Shown here: positions 19,778-29,595 of the stretch, in pieces
Numbering within the stretch: position 1 is the stretch's first letter
Layout: each line of letters starts with the position of its first letter
Translations under genes and position numbers: made by a program
The notes under the pieces: generated by a model
What the model was told of the DNA's origin: nothing
What the model saw: the letters and a program-made list of their open reading frames with translations, nothing else
Databases searched by the model: none
Source of the DNA: Haloimpatiens sp. FM7315
GTDB lineage: Bacteria > Bacillota > Clostridia > Clostridiales > Clostridiaceae
NCBI GenBank assembly: GCA_041861885.1
Contig: JBGVUE010000001.1
Span: 918,001-982,000 of the forward strand
Length of the DNA: 64,000 nucleotides
Direction: 5' to 3'

Positions 19778-20971
19778 ATGGGTAGTGAATGTTTAAATAA
19801 GTTTTTAAAAGAGGGATTAGAGGATTTAAGAAGTAAGGGACTTTATAATGAGATAGAATCTTTAGAAAGTCCTAATGGTGCATTAATAAAAATAAATGGT
19901 AAAGAACTTGTAAATTTGTCTTCTAACAATTACTTAGGATTTGCAACTAACAAGAGAATGATGGATGCTGCAAAAAAAGCAGTAGACAAATATGGTGTTG
20001 GAGCAGGTGCAGTTAGAACAATAAATGGTACTTTAGATATACATGATGAGCTTGAGAAGAAAATTGCAGAACTTAAAGGTGCAGAAGCAGCTATTGCTTT
20101 CCAATCTGGTTTTAACTGTAATGCAGGAGCAATACAAGCTATTATGGATAAGCATGATGCTATATTGTCAGATGAGTTAAACCACGCATCTATTATTGAT
20201 GGATGTAGACTTTCAAGGGCTAAAATTATAAGAGTAAATCATTCAGATATGGAAGATTTAAGACATAAAGCTAAAGAAGCTAAAGAAAGTGGATTGTATA
20301 ATAAAATAATGGTTATAACAGATGGAGTTTTCTCTATGGATGGAGATATTGCAAAGCTTCCAGAAATAGTTAAAATTGCTGAAGAATTTGACCTTATAAC
20401 TTATGTTGACGATGCTCACGGTGAGGGAGTATTGGGAAAAGGAAAAGGTATTGTTAGTCATTTTGGACTTGAAGGAAAAGTAGATTTAGAAATAGGAACT
20501 TTATCAAAAGCCTTAGGTGTTGTAGGTGGATGTGTAACTGGAACTAAGGATTTAATTGATTGGTTAAAAGTAAGAGCAAGACCATTTTTATTCTCAACAT
20601 CATTAACTCCAGGAGCTACAGCTGCTATAATTGAAGCTATTAACATTTTAATGGAAAGTTCAGAAGCAGTTGATAAAGTTTGGGATAATGGAGACTATTT
20701 AAAGAAGGGTTTAAAGAAACTAGGATTCAACATAGGAAATAGCGAAACTCCTATAACTCCATGTATAATTGGAGATGAGAAAGTAGCTCAAAAATTCAGT
20801 GCTAGGTTAAGAGAAGAAGGAGTTTATGCTAAATCTATAGTTTATCCAACTGTACCTCTTGGAACTGCAAGAGTTAGAAATATGCCAACTGCTGAACATA
20901 CAAAAGAAATGCTTGACAAAGCCATAGTTGTATATGAAAAAGTTGGAAAAGAACTTGGGGTTATTAAATAA
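19778..20971 (+). CDS. kbl: glycine C-acetyltransferase (2-amino-3-ketobutyrate CoA ligase)
   Basis: This alpha-oxoamine synthase is PLP-dependent and 397 residues long, the normal length. It splits 2-amino-3-oxobutyrate with CoA into glycine and acetyl-CoA. Visible motifs are [35 protein letters not shown] and the PLP lysine in GTLSKALG. The ATG follows TTAGGAGGTC. The next gene encodes the partner threonine dehydrogenase, so together they degrade threonine to glycine and acetyl-CoA, with glyA adjacent for glycine handling. Confidence 0.95.
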   Translation: MGSECLNKFLKEGLEDLRSKGLYNEIESLESPNGALIKINGKELVNLSSNNYLGFATNKRMMDAAKKAVDKYGVGAGAVRTINGTLDIHDELEKKIAELKGAEAAIAFQSGFNCNAGAIQAIMDKHDAILSDELNHASIIDGCRLSRAKIIRVNHSDMEDLRHKAKEAKESGLYNKIMVITDGVFSMDGDIAKLPEIVKIAEEFDLITYVDDAHGEGVLGKGKGIVSHFGLEGKVDLEIGTLSKALGVVGGCVTGTKDLIDWLKVRARPFLFSTSLTPGATAAIIEAINILMESSEAVDKVWDNGDYLKKGLKKLGFNIGNSETPITPCIIGDEKVAQKFSARLREEGVYAKSIVYPTVPLGTARVRNMPTAEHTKEMLDKAIVVYEKVGKELGVIK

Positions 20972-21024
20972 ATCCTTTTTAAAAATGTCTTTGAAAACTA
21001 AAAACACATTAGGGGAGAATTTTT

Positions 21025-21981
21025 ATGAAAAAAATACTAGTTACAGGATGCTTAGGCCAAATAGGTTCAGAGCTTACAATGAAATTAAGAAATACCTATG
21101 GAAACGATAATGTTGTAGCTACAGATATAAGAAAACTTGAAGGTAATGAAGTAATAGAATCAGGTCCTTTTGAGATATTAGATGTAAATGACGGAAAGAA
21201 AATGGGAGAAATAGCAAAAAAATATAATGTTGATTCAGTAATTCATTTGGCAGCATTATTATCAGCAGTAGCTGAAGCAAAACCAGTGCTTGCATGGAAT
21301 ATAAATATGGGTGGCTTATTTAATGCTCTTGAAGTTGCAAGAGAATTAAATTGTTCATTCTTTACTCCAAGTTCAATTGGTGCCTTTGGACCATCTACTC
21401 CTAAAGATAAGACACCTCAAGACACTATCCAAAGACCTCAGACTATGTATGGGGTAACAAAGGTTTCAGGAGAACTTTTATGTGACTATTATCATAAAAG
21501 ATTTGGAGTTGATACAAGAGGAGTGCGTTTTCCAGGACTTATATCCTACAAAACACTTCCAGGTGGAGGAACTACAGATTATGCAGTAGACATATACTAT
21601 AAGGCTCTACAAGATAAGAAGTATGCTTCATTTATAGATAAGGGAACTTACATGGATATGATGTATATACCAGATGCTCTTGATGCAATAGTTAATTTAA
21701 TGGAAGCAGATTCTAAAAAATTGAAGCATAGAAATGCCTTTAATATAACAGCTATGAGCTTTGCTCCAGAACATGTAGCTGCAGAGATTAAAAAGCATAT
21801 TAAGGAATTTGAAATGACTTATGAAGTAGATCCTATTAGACAAGCCATAGCTAATTCTTGGCCTAATTCTATAGATGATACAGCAGCTCGTGAAGAATGG
21901 GGATTTAGCCCAAAATATGATTTAGCTTCAATGACTACAGATATGTTAGATAAATTAAGAGTTAAATTAAATATAAAATAA
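21025..21981 (+). CDS. tdh: L-threonine 3-dehydrogenase, short-chain/epimerase type
   Basis: This is an NAD-dependent extended-SDR enzyme (318 residues) that oxidises threonine to 2-amino-3-oxobutyrate. The Rossmann loop VTGCLGQIGSEL, the catalytic YGVTK pair and the PSSIGAFGPSTPKDKTPQ segment match the epimerase-like Tdh group found in Firmicutes and trypanosomes, not the zinc alcohol-dehydrogenase type. It is 53 bases after kbl, with GGGGAGA before the ATG, and co-transcribed. Confidence 0.93.
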   Translation: MKKILVTGCLGQIGSELTMKLRNTYGNDNVVATDIRKLEGNEVIESGPFEILDVNDGKKMGEIAKKYNVDSVIHLAALLSAVAEAKPVLAWNINMGGLFNALEVARELNCSFFTPSSIGAFGPSTPKDKTPQDTIQRPQTMYGVTKVSGELLCDYYHKRFGVDTRGVRFPGLISYKTLPGGGTTDYAVDIYYKALQDKKYASFIDKGTYMDMMYIPDALDAIVNLMEADSKKLKHRNAFNITAMSFAPEHVAAEIKKHIKEFEMTYEVDPIRQAIANSWPNSIDDTAAREEWGFSPKYDLASMTTDMLDKLRVKLNIK

Positions 21982-22001
21982 CAAGTTATTTATTAAAATT
22001 T

Positions 22002-22048
22002 AAAAGTACATTGTCTTGAATTATATATTTTAAGATGGTGTACTTTTT
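22002..22048 (+). terminator. terminator after tdh
   Basis: AAAAGTACA...TGTACTTTTT stem and T run. Confidence 0.8.
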
Positions 22049-22105
22049 GTAAATTATTTTAGATGTTATAATGTAATATATTGAATTAAAATAAGGAGGG
22101 ATATT

Positions 22106-22543
22106 TTGAAAAGCAAATATTTTGTAGTTGATGCTAGTGTTCTTCCAGAAGTTTTTGAAAAGGTAATAGAACTTAAGGAGTTATTATATAGAAATAAGGT
22201 AAAAGACATATCAGAAGGCGTTAAAGTTGTAGGCATAAGCAGAAGTACCTACTACAAATATAAAGACTGTGTTTTTTCCCTATCTGAAAGTGTAAAAGGA
22301 CAGAAGGTTACATTAGGTCTTCTTATTGAACATCAAAAAGGAGCACTTTCTGTAATTCTTGATGAAATAGCAAAACATGATGGTAATATTTTAACCATAA
22401 ATCAAGATATACCTATAAACAATGCTGCTAATGTTACAATAACCTTTAATGTAACGAATATGGATATAGAATTAAATTGCCTTGTGGAAAAATTAAGTGG
22501 CTTAAAAAATGTAATAAAAGTAGATTTAATAGCTATGGAATAA
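22106..22543 (+). CDS. ACT-domain protein of the PheB/UPF0735 family
   Basis: This is a 145-residue protein with a TTG start, seven bases after GGAGGG. The N-terminal half has a small helix-turn-helix-like segment (VKVVGISRSTYYKYKDCVF). The C-terminal half is an ACT domain (GALSVILDEIAKHDGNILTINQDIPIN). Members are thought to sense an amino acid and are often found near phe/thr or hom genes. Here it follows the threonine-degradation pair. Regulation of amino-acid metabolism is inferred from family and context only. Confidence 0.8.
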   Translation: MKSKYFVVDASVLPEVFEKVIELKELLYRNKVKDISEGVKVVGISRSTYYKYKDCVFSLSESVKGQKVTLGLLIEHQKGALSVILDEIAKHDGNILTINQDIPINNAANVTITFNVTNMDIELNCLVEKLSGLKNVIKVDLIAME

Positions 22544-22573
22544 AAAAGCTGGCATTATAGCCAGCTTTTTTTA
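22543..22573. terminator. bidirectional terminator
   Basis: AAAAAAGCTGGC and GCCAGCTTTTTT form a perfect stem serving the ACT gene and the convergent secreted-protein gene, whose stop codon lies in it. Confidence 0.85.
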
Positions 22574-23119
22574 TTTAGCCTCTTCAGTATTTAAAACACA
22601 TTGGTTATTTTGTCTTCCACCACCGTTTTTCCCTTTTCCTTTGTTATTACCTTGATTATTTCCTCTGTTTTTGGAATTTTCTCCAAGGCTACAGTTAGCA
22701 GAATTTGTTTTGATATTATTCTTTATAGTTTCACCTTCTTCTTTAGTTATTGTACCTTTTGACACAGCCTCATCTATGGCTTTTGTTTTTGAAGTAATTA
22801 AAGAATTTTTTAGCTCTTCATCAGAAAGTCCTTTTTCATTAGCTATTCCTTTTAAGGTTTTACCTTCGCTTAGAGATTTGTTTATATCTTCATCGGTAAG
22901 GTTAAACTTTTCCTTGATTATTGATGAAATATAGTCATAACCTCTTATTCCTGTAGCTCTTTTTAAACCTACACCATTATAATTTGAAGTAACCTTTGAT
23001 TTATTATTTGAATTAGAAGCATTACCTGAATTAGCTACATTAGATGATGCATATACAGTTGTTCCTAAAGCTATTAAAGTGCACATTGTTAAACTTAATA
23101 TTATTTTTTTACCTTTCAT
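22571..23119 (-). CDS. secreted DUF2680-like small protein
   Basis: This 182-residue exported protein starts from an ATG behind AGGAGG. The signal peptide MKGKKIILSLTMCTLIALGTTVYASS has a YAS cleavage site. An Asn/Ser-rich linker comes next, then a helical segment (about 60-140) with the repeated LTDEDINKSLSEGKTL / LSDEELKNSL pattern seen in YckD/DUF2680-type proteins, and a low-complexity Gly/Asn/Lys tail. Two tail cysteines might form a disulphide. The function is unknown. Confidence 0.7.
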   Translation of the reverse strand: MKGKKIILSLTMCTLIALGTTVYASSNVANSGNASNSNNKSKVTSNYNGVGLKRATGIRGYDYISSIIKEKFNLTDEDINKSLSEGKTLKGIANEKGLSDEELKNSLITSKTKAIDEAVSKGTITKEEGETIKNNIKTNSANCSLGENSKNRGNNQGNNKGKGKNGGGRQNNQCVLNTEEAK

Positions 23120-23319
23120 TTTAAAACCTCCTAAAATTTAATTTATGTGTATATATTAATATTTATAATTGATTAAAATGTGGGACATTTGTGATAAAAT
23201 TGTGAAATCAAAATATAAGTAAATATATTTTTTAAAATTGAAAAGATATTAAATTTGATTTAAATATATATAATTATATTGAAATTAAAAACCATATACT
23301 TTATACTAAAACTAGGTAA

Positions 23320-23333
23320 TGAAAGCGGTAACA
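23320..23333. promoter_or_regulatory. cre-type operator upstream of the LacI regulator
   Basis: TGAAAGCGGTAACA matches the cre/LacI-family consensus at 13 of 14 positions. Being 70 bases before the regulator gene, it suggests autoregulation or CcpA control of the deoxyribonucleoside operon. Confidence 0.6.
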
Positions 23334-23402
23334 CATATAAATTTGATTATTAATGTGTGTTTAAATAAAATAGAAACTTAGTTGTAAAAATAGGGGGATA
23401 AA

Positions 23403-24419
23403 ATGGCTGTTACGATAAAAGATATAGCAATAAAATCAGGTGTGTCTTTAGCTACAGTATCTAGAGTGCTAAATGATTCTGGTTATGTAAAGGATGAAAC
23501 TAGGGAAAAAATAGTACAAGCTATAGAAGAATTGAACTACACTCCTAGTGCCATAGCGAGAAGTTTAAGTAGAAAGCAAACTAATGTTATTGGGGTAATA
23601 GTGCCAGATATAAATAACCCCCATTTTGGAGAACTAATAAAGGGTATAACTAAAGTTGCTGATAATGCAAATTTAAATATGATATTATGTGACACAGATG
23701 AAAGTGGCGAAAAAGAAATAAAGGCTTTAAAGCTTTTACAAGAGCAAAGAATTGAAGGAATAATAATATCACCTACATCTAATGAAAATGATTCCAGTAG
23801 GGAATATTTAGATACTTTAAAAAACCTAGGAATACCCATAGTTTTGTTAGATGGAGATGTTAAAAACTCTAATTTCAGTGGAGTTTTTTTAGATAATATA
23901 AAAGGATCTTATGAAGGTGTTAATGTTTTAATTAATGAAGGCCATAAAAAGATAGCTATAATTACAGGAAGAATTAATTCAAAACCTGCTAAAGATAGAC
24001 TTGAAGGTTATAAAAAAGCCTTACAGAAAAACAAGATTGAAGTAAAAGATGAATATATATTCTATGGTGATTATAGAGAAGATAGTGGATATGAGTTAAC
24101 TAAAAAAATAATAAAATTAAAAGATAAACCAACAGCTATATTTTTAAGCAATAACATGATGACTTTAGGATGCATAAGGGCGCTAAATGAGGCAAAAATA
24201 AAAATACCAAGGGATATTTCTATAATGGCTTTTGATAAGCTTCAAATTTTAATGTCATTAGGTATGAATATAAGTTTTATTTCTGCACCAACTTTAGAAA
24301 TGGGAAAATCAGCTATGAAATTGCTATTGGAATCTTTAAAAAGCAAAAACAAAGCCCAGGTTAAAAGAATAGTATTATCACCAGAGCTTCTTTTAAATGG
24401 ATCAGAGAAATTGGTATAA
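23403..24419 (+). CDS. LacI/GalR-family transcriptional regulator
   Basis: This 338-residue protein has an N-terminal helix-turn-helix VTIKDIAIKSGVSLATVSRVLN and hinge PSAIARSLSRKQT, followed by a periplasmic-binding-protein-like effector domain (IGVIVPDINNPHFGELIKGI). Its gene lies directly before deoC and pdp, so it probably controls deoxyribonucleoside or pyrimidine nucleoside catabolism. The inducer (perhaps a deoxyribose phosphate or nucleoside) is a guess. Ribosome site GGGGG precedes the ATG. Confidence 0.88.
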   Translation: MAVTIKDIAIKSGVSLATVSRVLNDSGYVKDETREKIVQAIEELNYTPSAIARSLSRKQTNVIGVIVPDINNPHFGELIKGITKVADNANLNMILCDTDESGEKEIKALKLLQEQRIEGIIISPTSNENDSSREYLDTLKNLGIPIVLLDGDVKNSNFSGVFLDNIKGSYEGVNVLINEGHKKIAIITGRINSKPAKDRLEGYKKALQKNKIEVKDEYIFYGDYREDSGYELTKKIIKLKDKPTAIFLSNNMMTLGCIRALNEAKIKIPRDISIMAFDKLQILMSLGMNISFISAPTLEMGKSAMKLLLESLKSKNKAQVKRIVLSPELLLNGSEKLV

Positions 24420-24538
24420 ACAATTCGTATTGAATGGAAGTTTTTAGATATAGTGTACTATTGTGTTTTAGGAGAAGCATGAATTAGTGATCTCTTAAGA
24501 TATGTCAAAATATAAAATACAACTAAAGGAGAGATATT

Positions 24539-25228
24539 ATGAAAATTCAAAGTTATATTGATCACACAGTTTTAAAGCCAGAAACTACAGAAAAAGATGT
24601 TATAAAAGTATGTGAAGAAGCAAAAAAATATAGTTTTGCCTCTGTTTGTGTTAATCCATACTATGCAAGTCTAGTTAATAAAGAACTAAAAGGTTCAGAT
24701 GTAAAAACTTGTGTTGTAATAGGATTCCCACTAGGGGCTAACACAAAAGAAGTAAAAGCTTTTGAAACAACTAAAGCCATAGAAGATGGAGCACAAGAAG
24801 TAGATATGGTTATAAATATAGGTGCTTTAAAAGATGAAAAACAGGATGTTGTTTTAGATGATATTAAGGCAGTTGTAGAAGCTGCAAAAGGTAAAGCTCT
24901 TGTTAAGGTTATAATAGAGACTTGTCTTTTAACTGAAGAGGAAAAAGTTAGAGCCTGTGAGATTTCAAAAGAAGCAGGGGCTGATTTTGTAAAGACATCT
25001 ACAGGTTTTTCTACAGGTGGAGCTACAAAAGAAGATGTTGCTTTAATGAGAAAAGTTGTTGGAGATAAATTAGGAGTAAAAGCATCAGGTGGAATAAGAG
25101 ACTACAAAAAAACTGTGGATATGATAAACGCTGGAGCTAGTAGAATAGGTGCAAGTGCTGGAATTAAAATAGTAGAACAAGCAAAAGGTGATGACTTAAC
25201 AGCGACTGAAGGAAAAGGACTATATTAG
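24539..25228 (+). CDS. deoC: deoxyribose-phosphate aldolase
   Basis: This class I aldolase (229 residues) splits 2-deoxyribose-5-phosphate into acetaldehyde and glyceraldehyde-3-phosphate. The Schiff-base lysine lies in [17 protein letters not shown], and [14 protein letters not shown] and [15 protein letters not shown] are typical. It is followed 55 bases later by the pyrimidine nucleoside phosphorylase, which feeds it through deoxyribose-1-phosphate. It is intact. Confidence 0.95.
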   Translation: MKIQSYIDHTVLKPETTEKDVIKVCEEAKKYSFASVCVNPYYASLVNKELKGSDVKTCVVIGFPLGANTKEVKAFETTKAIEDGAQEVDMVINIGALKDEKQDVVLDDIKAVVEAAKGKALVKVIIETCLLTEEEKVRACEISKEAGADFVKTSTGFSTGGATKEDVALMRKVVGDKLGVKASGGIRDYKKTVDMINAGASRIGASAGIKIVEQAKGDDLTATEGKGLY

Positions 25229-25283
25229 TTATTACAAGTGTGATTATATCATTGTAATGGCTTTATATTAGGAGGAAGTTTTC

Positions 25284-26587
25284 ATGAGGATGTATGACTT
25301 AATAATAAAAAAAGGAACGGTGAAGAACTTACTAAGGAAGAAATTAATTTTTTTGTTGAAAATTATACAAAAGGTATTATTCCAGATTACCAAGTGTCAG
25401 CACTTTTGATGGCTATATATTTTAAAAAGATGAATGCAAGAGAAACAGCAGATTTAACTATGGCGATGGTTCATTCAGGAGATATGCTGGATTTATCCAA
25501 AATCCATGGAGTAAAAGTTGACAAACATAGTACTGGCGGTGTTGGAGATACTACTACTTTAGTTTTAACTCCAATGGTTGCTTCTCTTTCAATACCAGTT
25601 GCTAAGATGTCAGGAAGAGGTCTTGGACATACAGGAGGAACTATTGATAAATTAGAATCTTTTAAGGGCTTTTCTGTTGAAATTAGTGAAAACCAATTTA
25701 TAAATAATGTTAACACAATTAAAATTGCTGTAAATGGTCAAACTCCAGATTTAGCTCCAGCTGATAAAAAGTTATATGCTCTTAGAGATGTAACTGGAAC
25801 TGTTGATAACATATCCTTGATATCTTCAAGTATAATGAGCAAAAAAATAGCTTCAGGTGCAGATGCTATAGTTTTAGATGTTAAGGTTGGAGACGGAGCT
25901 TTTATGAAGACTTTTGAAGATGCAAAAGCTTTAGGAAAGGCTATGGTTGATATAGGAAAGAATGTAAATAGAAATACTGTTGCTGTAATTTCAGATATGG
26001 ATCAGCCTTTAGGATTTGCTATAGGAAATGCTTTAGAAGTGAAAGAAGCTATAGATACATTAAAGGGTAATGGACCTTGTGATTTACTAGAATTATGTTT
26101 AACTTTAGGAAGTAATATGGTTGTACTTGCAAAAAAAGCTGATACATTAGAAGATGCTAGAAAAATGTTAATGGAAACTATAGAAAGTGGAAAAGCTTTA
26201 GAAAAATTTAAGGAATTTGTAAAAGCTCAAGGTGGAGATGAAACACAAGTTGAGGACACAGATAAGCTTCCAAAAGCAAAATATATATTTGAAGCTAAGG
26301 CCAAAAAAGCAGGATATATAACTAAAATACATGCTCAAAATCTAGGAATTGTAGCTATGGAACTTGGAGCTGGAAGAGCTACAAAAGAAGATAAAATAGA
26401 CTTAGCTGTAGGAATAGTTTTAAACAAGAAAAGAGGAGACAAAGTAGAAATAGGGGATACTTTAGCTTATGTTCATGCAAATGACGAAGAAAAAGCAAAA
26501 ATAGCAATAGACGGTATTATGAAAAACTACGAAATTGGTGATTCATATGAAGACAATATTCCTTTAGTTTACGATATAATAAAATAA
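25284..26587 (+). CDS. pdp: pyrimidine-nucleoside phosphorylase, one frame break
   Basis: This enzyme performs phosphorolysis of uridine and thymidine nucleosides. Motifs are [36 protein letters not shown] and [20 protein letters not shown]. The ATG at 25284 follows TTAGGAGGAAG. The frame is lost in the A7 run 25307-25313. One more A gives [21 protein letters not shown] and an enzyme of about 434 residues, the family length. A shorter start at 25394 would remove conserved helices and has no ribosome site. It is in an operon with deoC. Confidence 0.92.
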
Positions 26588-26602
26588 TTGATTTAGTTAA
26601 TT

Positions 26603-26646
26603 AAAAAGGCATTTATTATAAATTTATATAATAGATGCCTTTTTAT
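26603..26646 (+). terminator. terminator after pdp
   Basis: AAAAAGGCAT...ATGCCTTTTT stem with T run. Confidence 0.8.
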
Positions 26647-26773
26647 ATTGCTTAAGATTTAACAAATCATTAATACTTTATAATGTGATAATTAGTACCC
26701 TTTTACTTACCCTTGTGTTATAATTTAAATTAATCTAAGATGATATTATAAAGATAACGAAGGGGATAGAAAA

Positions 26774-27030
26774 ATGAAATCAAATGGTTTGGGTAAAATT
26801 ATTATAAATGCTGTTATTTTTATACTTATTTTAGCAGTAACTATAAAAATAGCAATGGGACTTTTAAAAATAGGATGCTATGTACTTTTAATATGGCTAA
26901 TTTACAAAGGAGTAAAGGAACTTATAAAATATATTAAAAAGAAAAAAGAAAACATAAGTTATGAAAAAAAGGATATAAAATCAACGATGATGGAATTGTT
27001 GATGTAAAATTTGAAGAAACAGATAAATAA
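26774..27030 (+). CDS. small membrane protein, one frame break near the end
   Basis: This is a protein of about 85 residues with two adjacent hydrophobic segments (IIINAVIFILILAVTIKIAM and GCYVLLIWLIYKGV) and a Lys-rich cytoplasmic tail. In the A7 run 26964-26970 one base appears to be missing. Restoring it extends the tail to GYKINDDGIVDVKFEETDK and a stop at 27028, just before the ribosome site of the amidohydrolase gene. I do not recognise the family. It is probably co-transcribed with the downstream gene. Confidence 0.55.
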
Positions 27031-27048
27031 AATATAGGGGGAGTAGTA

Positions 27049-28196
27049 ATGTTATTAATAAAAAATGCTAAAGTATATACTATGGCTGAGAAAGTATTAG
27101 AAAATGGGCAGATATTAATAAAAGGAAATAAAATTTTAAAAGTAGGAAAGAATATTGAGGTAGATAAAAATTGTAAGGTTATTGATGCTAAAGGTTTTTA
27201 TGTTACACCAGGCTTTATAGATGCACATTGTCATCTTGGTATGTTTGAGCAAGATATGGGATTTGAAGGTTCTGATGGAAATGAAATTACAGATCCTGTA
27301 ACTCCAGAACTTAGAGCAATAGATGCTATAAATCCAATGGACTCTGCTTTTAAAGAAGCTTATGAAAATGGTGTTACATGCGTTTGCACAGGTCCAGGTA
27401 GTGCTAATGTAATAGGGGAAGCTTTGCAATAATTAAAACAAAGGGCATTAGAATAGACAATATGATAGTTAAGGAAAATGCAGCTATGAAATGCGCTTTT
27501 GGAGAGAATCCCAAAAGATGCTATAATGCAAAAAAACAATCTCCTTCCACTAGAATGGCTACGGCGGCTATTTTAAGAGAGGCGCTTATGAAGGGGAGAG
27601 ATTATTTAGAGAAGAAAGAAAATGGTGAAGGAAAGCAGAATTTTAATATGAAAATGGAGGCGTTAATTCCTGTTTTAAAAAGGCAAATACCATTAAAAGC
27701 CCATGCACATAGGGCAGATGATATATTTACAGCTATACGAATAGCAAAAGAGTTTAACTTGAAATTAACTTTAGATCACTGTACAGAGGGACATTTAATT
27801 AAAGATGAATTGGTTAAAGAAAATTATCCTGCTATAGTTGGACCTACCTTTGGATTTAGAACAAAAATAGAAGTTAGAAATAAAACTTTTGATACATTAA
27901 AAGTACTAAAGAAAGCAGGAGTTAAATTTGCAATAATGACAGATCATCCAGTAATTCCAATTTCCCATTTATCACTTTGTGCATCTTTAGCAGTAAAGGC
28001 TGGATTAGATGAAGAAACTGCATTAAAAGCTATAACCATAAATGCAGCAGAAATACTTGGAATACAAGATAGAGTAGGGTCTATTGAAGAAGGTAAGGAT
28101 GCAGACATAGCTATATTTGACAAACATCCTTTTGATGTACAAGCAAATACTCAGTATGTCATTATAAACGGTGAAATTGTTTTTAAAAAGTATTAG
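27049..28196 (+). CDS. metal-dependent amidohydrolase, one frame break
   Basis: This is an imidazolonepropionase/prolidase-like amidohydrolase of about 382 residues. The N-terminal beta-sandwich strand (MLLIKNAKVYTMAEKVLENG) leads into the metal motif TPGFIDAHCHLG (HxH). LKAHAHRADD, LTLDHCTEGHL and MTDHPVIP supply the other metal ligands, and the end reads IGSIEEGKDADIAIFDKHPF-like. The frame breaks in the G4 run 27415-27418. One more G gives NVIGGSFAIIKTKG. It is the only break in a G run. The substrate is unknown; related clostridial proteins are annotated only as amidohydrolases. Confidence 0.85.
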
Positions 28197-28204
28197 ATTT
28201 GAAA

Positions 28205-28860
28205 ATATAGCTTACATTTGTGGAACAAATGTGGTATTGGTTTTTAAAAGGTAAAACATTACACGTATTAGTTTTTTAGCAACATGGCTCATAGCAATAT
28301 AATAATGCTTTCCTTCTGACTGTTTCTTTAACAAATACTCAGCAAAAGTATAGTCTCTCATTGAAACGGTCCTAGATGCAGTAAGAATAGCCCAACGAAG
28401 GTATGTAGAGCCACGCTTTACCATTGGTGTATGAGAAGCACTATATTTACCAGATTGATAAGTAGAAGGATCTAACCCGGCAAAAGCTAAAAGTTTAGCT
28501 GGATTTGTGAATTTTTCTATATCTCCAATTTCAGAAAGTATTATTGCTGCTAGAGTATAAGAGATATGGATATACGTAAAGAATCATTAATAATAACACC
28601 ATCTGAATCAATAATGCAGCAATCATGTTTTTCTTTTGCTACATCAATACCAATAAAAATCATAAAAACAACTCCTTTATAGTATTAATTCGCTATGCTC
28701 CACAAATCTCATGCTAAATGTATCCTTGCTCTATATAAAACGTCATGGGTTATCTAACTAATTAACAAATAAGCATAAGACAGTGGTTAGATCCTCAATT
28801 AAAATAGTCTAGCTATAGGTGATAAAACTAATCCACAGCGTCTTATGATAATTATAGTAA
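28205..28860 (-). mobile_element. IS110-family element, internally deleted
   Basis: The remnant holds the two ends of an IS110-type transposase on the minus strand plus about 200 bases of non-coding DNA upstream of its start (28664-28860). That end is where IS110 elements encode their guide (bridge) RNA. The exact element ends cannot be set without a homologue, because IS110 elements lack terminal inverted repeats. It separates the amidohydrolase from the next gene. Confidence 0.6.
28212..28663 (-). pseudogene. IS110 transposase relic
   Basis: From 28663 the minus strand reads MIFIGIDVAKEKHDCCIIDS, the N-terminal RuvC-like start with its first aspartate, behind AAAGGAGTTG. After about 38 codons the frame is lost near 28570. 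It resumes with YTLAAIILSEIGDIEKF, FAGLDPSTYQSGKY and HTPMVKRGSTYLRWA, the C-terminal Transposase_20 domain with its serine region, and ends at 28212. Roughly 250 central residues, including the other acidic residues, are missing, so it cannot be active. IS110-family identity is recognised from these motifs. Confidence 0.8.
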
Positions 28861-28924
28861 AAATCTTTAAGAAAGGAAAAGTATAATGAATTTTTACTAC
28901 ATGTTCATTATACAAGGTGATTAT

Positions 28925-29281
28925 ATGAAGATAGGAAGTATAATAAAGGGAACAGGTAGGATTCTTGGCACTGTAACAGAGTTTAATATTAAAATAACTG
29001 GGGAAGTTATAGGAACTTTATTAGAACTTTCAAATAAGCCTAAAGTGGCTGAAAAAAGCCGAGATTTTGGTGATAAATTAGGGGATTTTCTTTCTGATGC
29101 TACAAGGTTTACAGCAGAATTTACAGGTAATGTAGTAGACAAAACTATTGATAAAAGTGTGAAAAATATTAAGAAAATTCAAAATAAAGTTATTAAAGAA
29201 AGTGTAATAGAAATAAATGAAAAGGGTGAGGTTTTGGAAAAAAGCTATATAAGAGGTGCTGAGTATAAAGTTATTGAATAA
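28925..29281 (+). CDS. hypothetical helical protein
   Basis: This is a 118-residue protein, MKIGSIIKGTGRILGTVTEF..., with amphipathic Gly/Val-rich helices and a Lys-rich middle; I do not recognise it. An in-frame ATG at 28886 would add 13 residues derived from the flank of the IS relic. ATG 28925 has its own AAGGTGA ribosome site and is preferred. It has no clear membrane segment or signal peptide. The glycine-rich amphipathic start might associate with membranes. Confidence 0.6.
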   Translation: MKIGSIIKGTGRILGTVTEFNIKITGEVIGTLLELSNKPKVAEKSRDFGDKLGDFLSDATRFTAEFTGNVVDKTIDKSVKNIKKIQNKVIKESVIEINEKGEVLEKSYIRGAEYKVIE

Positions 29282-29314
29282 AATTTTAATTTGGGACCTA
29301 TATTATAATATTTA

Positions 29315-29374
29315 AAAAGCTAAAATATAATAAAGTGGGATTATGTTTCATTTTATTATACTTTTTAGCTTTTG
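29315..29374 (+). terminator. long hairpin terminator
   Basis: AAAAGCTAAAATATAATAAA pairs with the complementary arm at 29354-29374, ending in TTTT. The following bases up to 29595 hold a ribosome-site-like GTAGGAGG at 29416-29423 with no open frame after it, and otherwise nothing I can support. Confidence 0.65.
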
Positions 29375-29595
29375 CTTTATTTTGAAAAAATTAAATACAG
29401 AAATTATTTTGTATGTAGGAGGATTTATTGTAGGTTATGTATAAATTTATTATTGTAACTAGGTAGTTAATATTTATTTAGACATAGACCTAAATTTTAT
29501 TGAAATAATTTGTTTACAGTCTAAAATAGTGAAAATTATCTATATAAAGGTTATAATTAAATTAGCAAAATAAATATATATTGAGAGGAATGAAA

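Noticed and set aside
22671..22934. Plus-strand 87-codon frame opposite the DUF2680-like gene
   Set aside because: The minus-strand gene has a signal peptide and AGGAGG; the plus frame has neither.
28886..28924. Upstream ATG start for the protein at 28925
   Set aside because: The extra 13 residues come from the IS-relic flank, and a ribosome site sits directly before the inner ATG.
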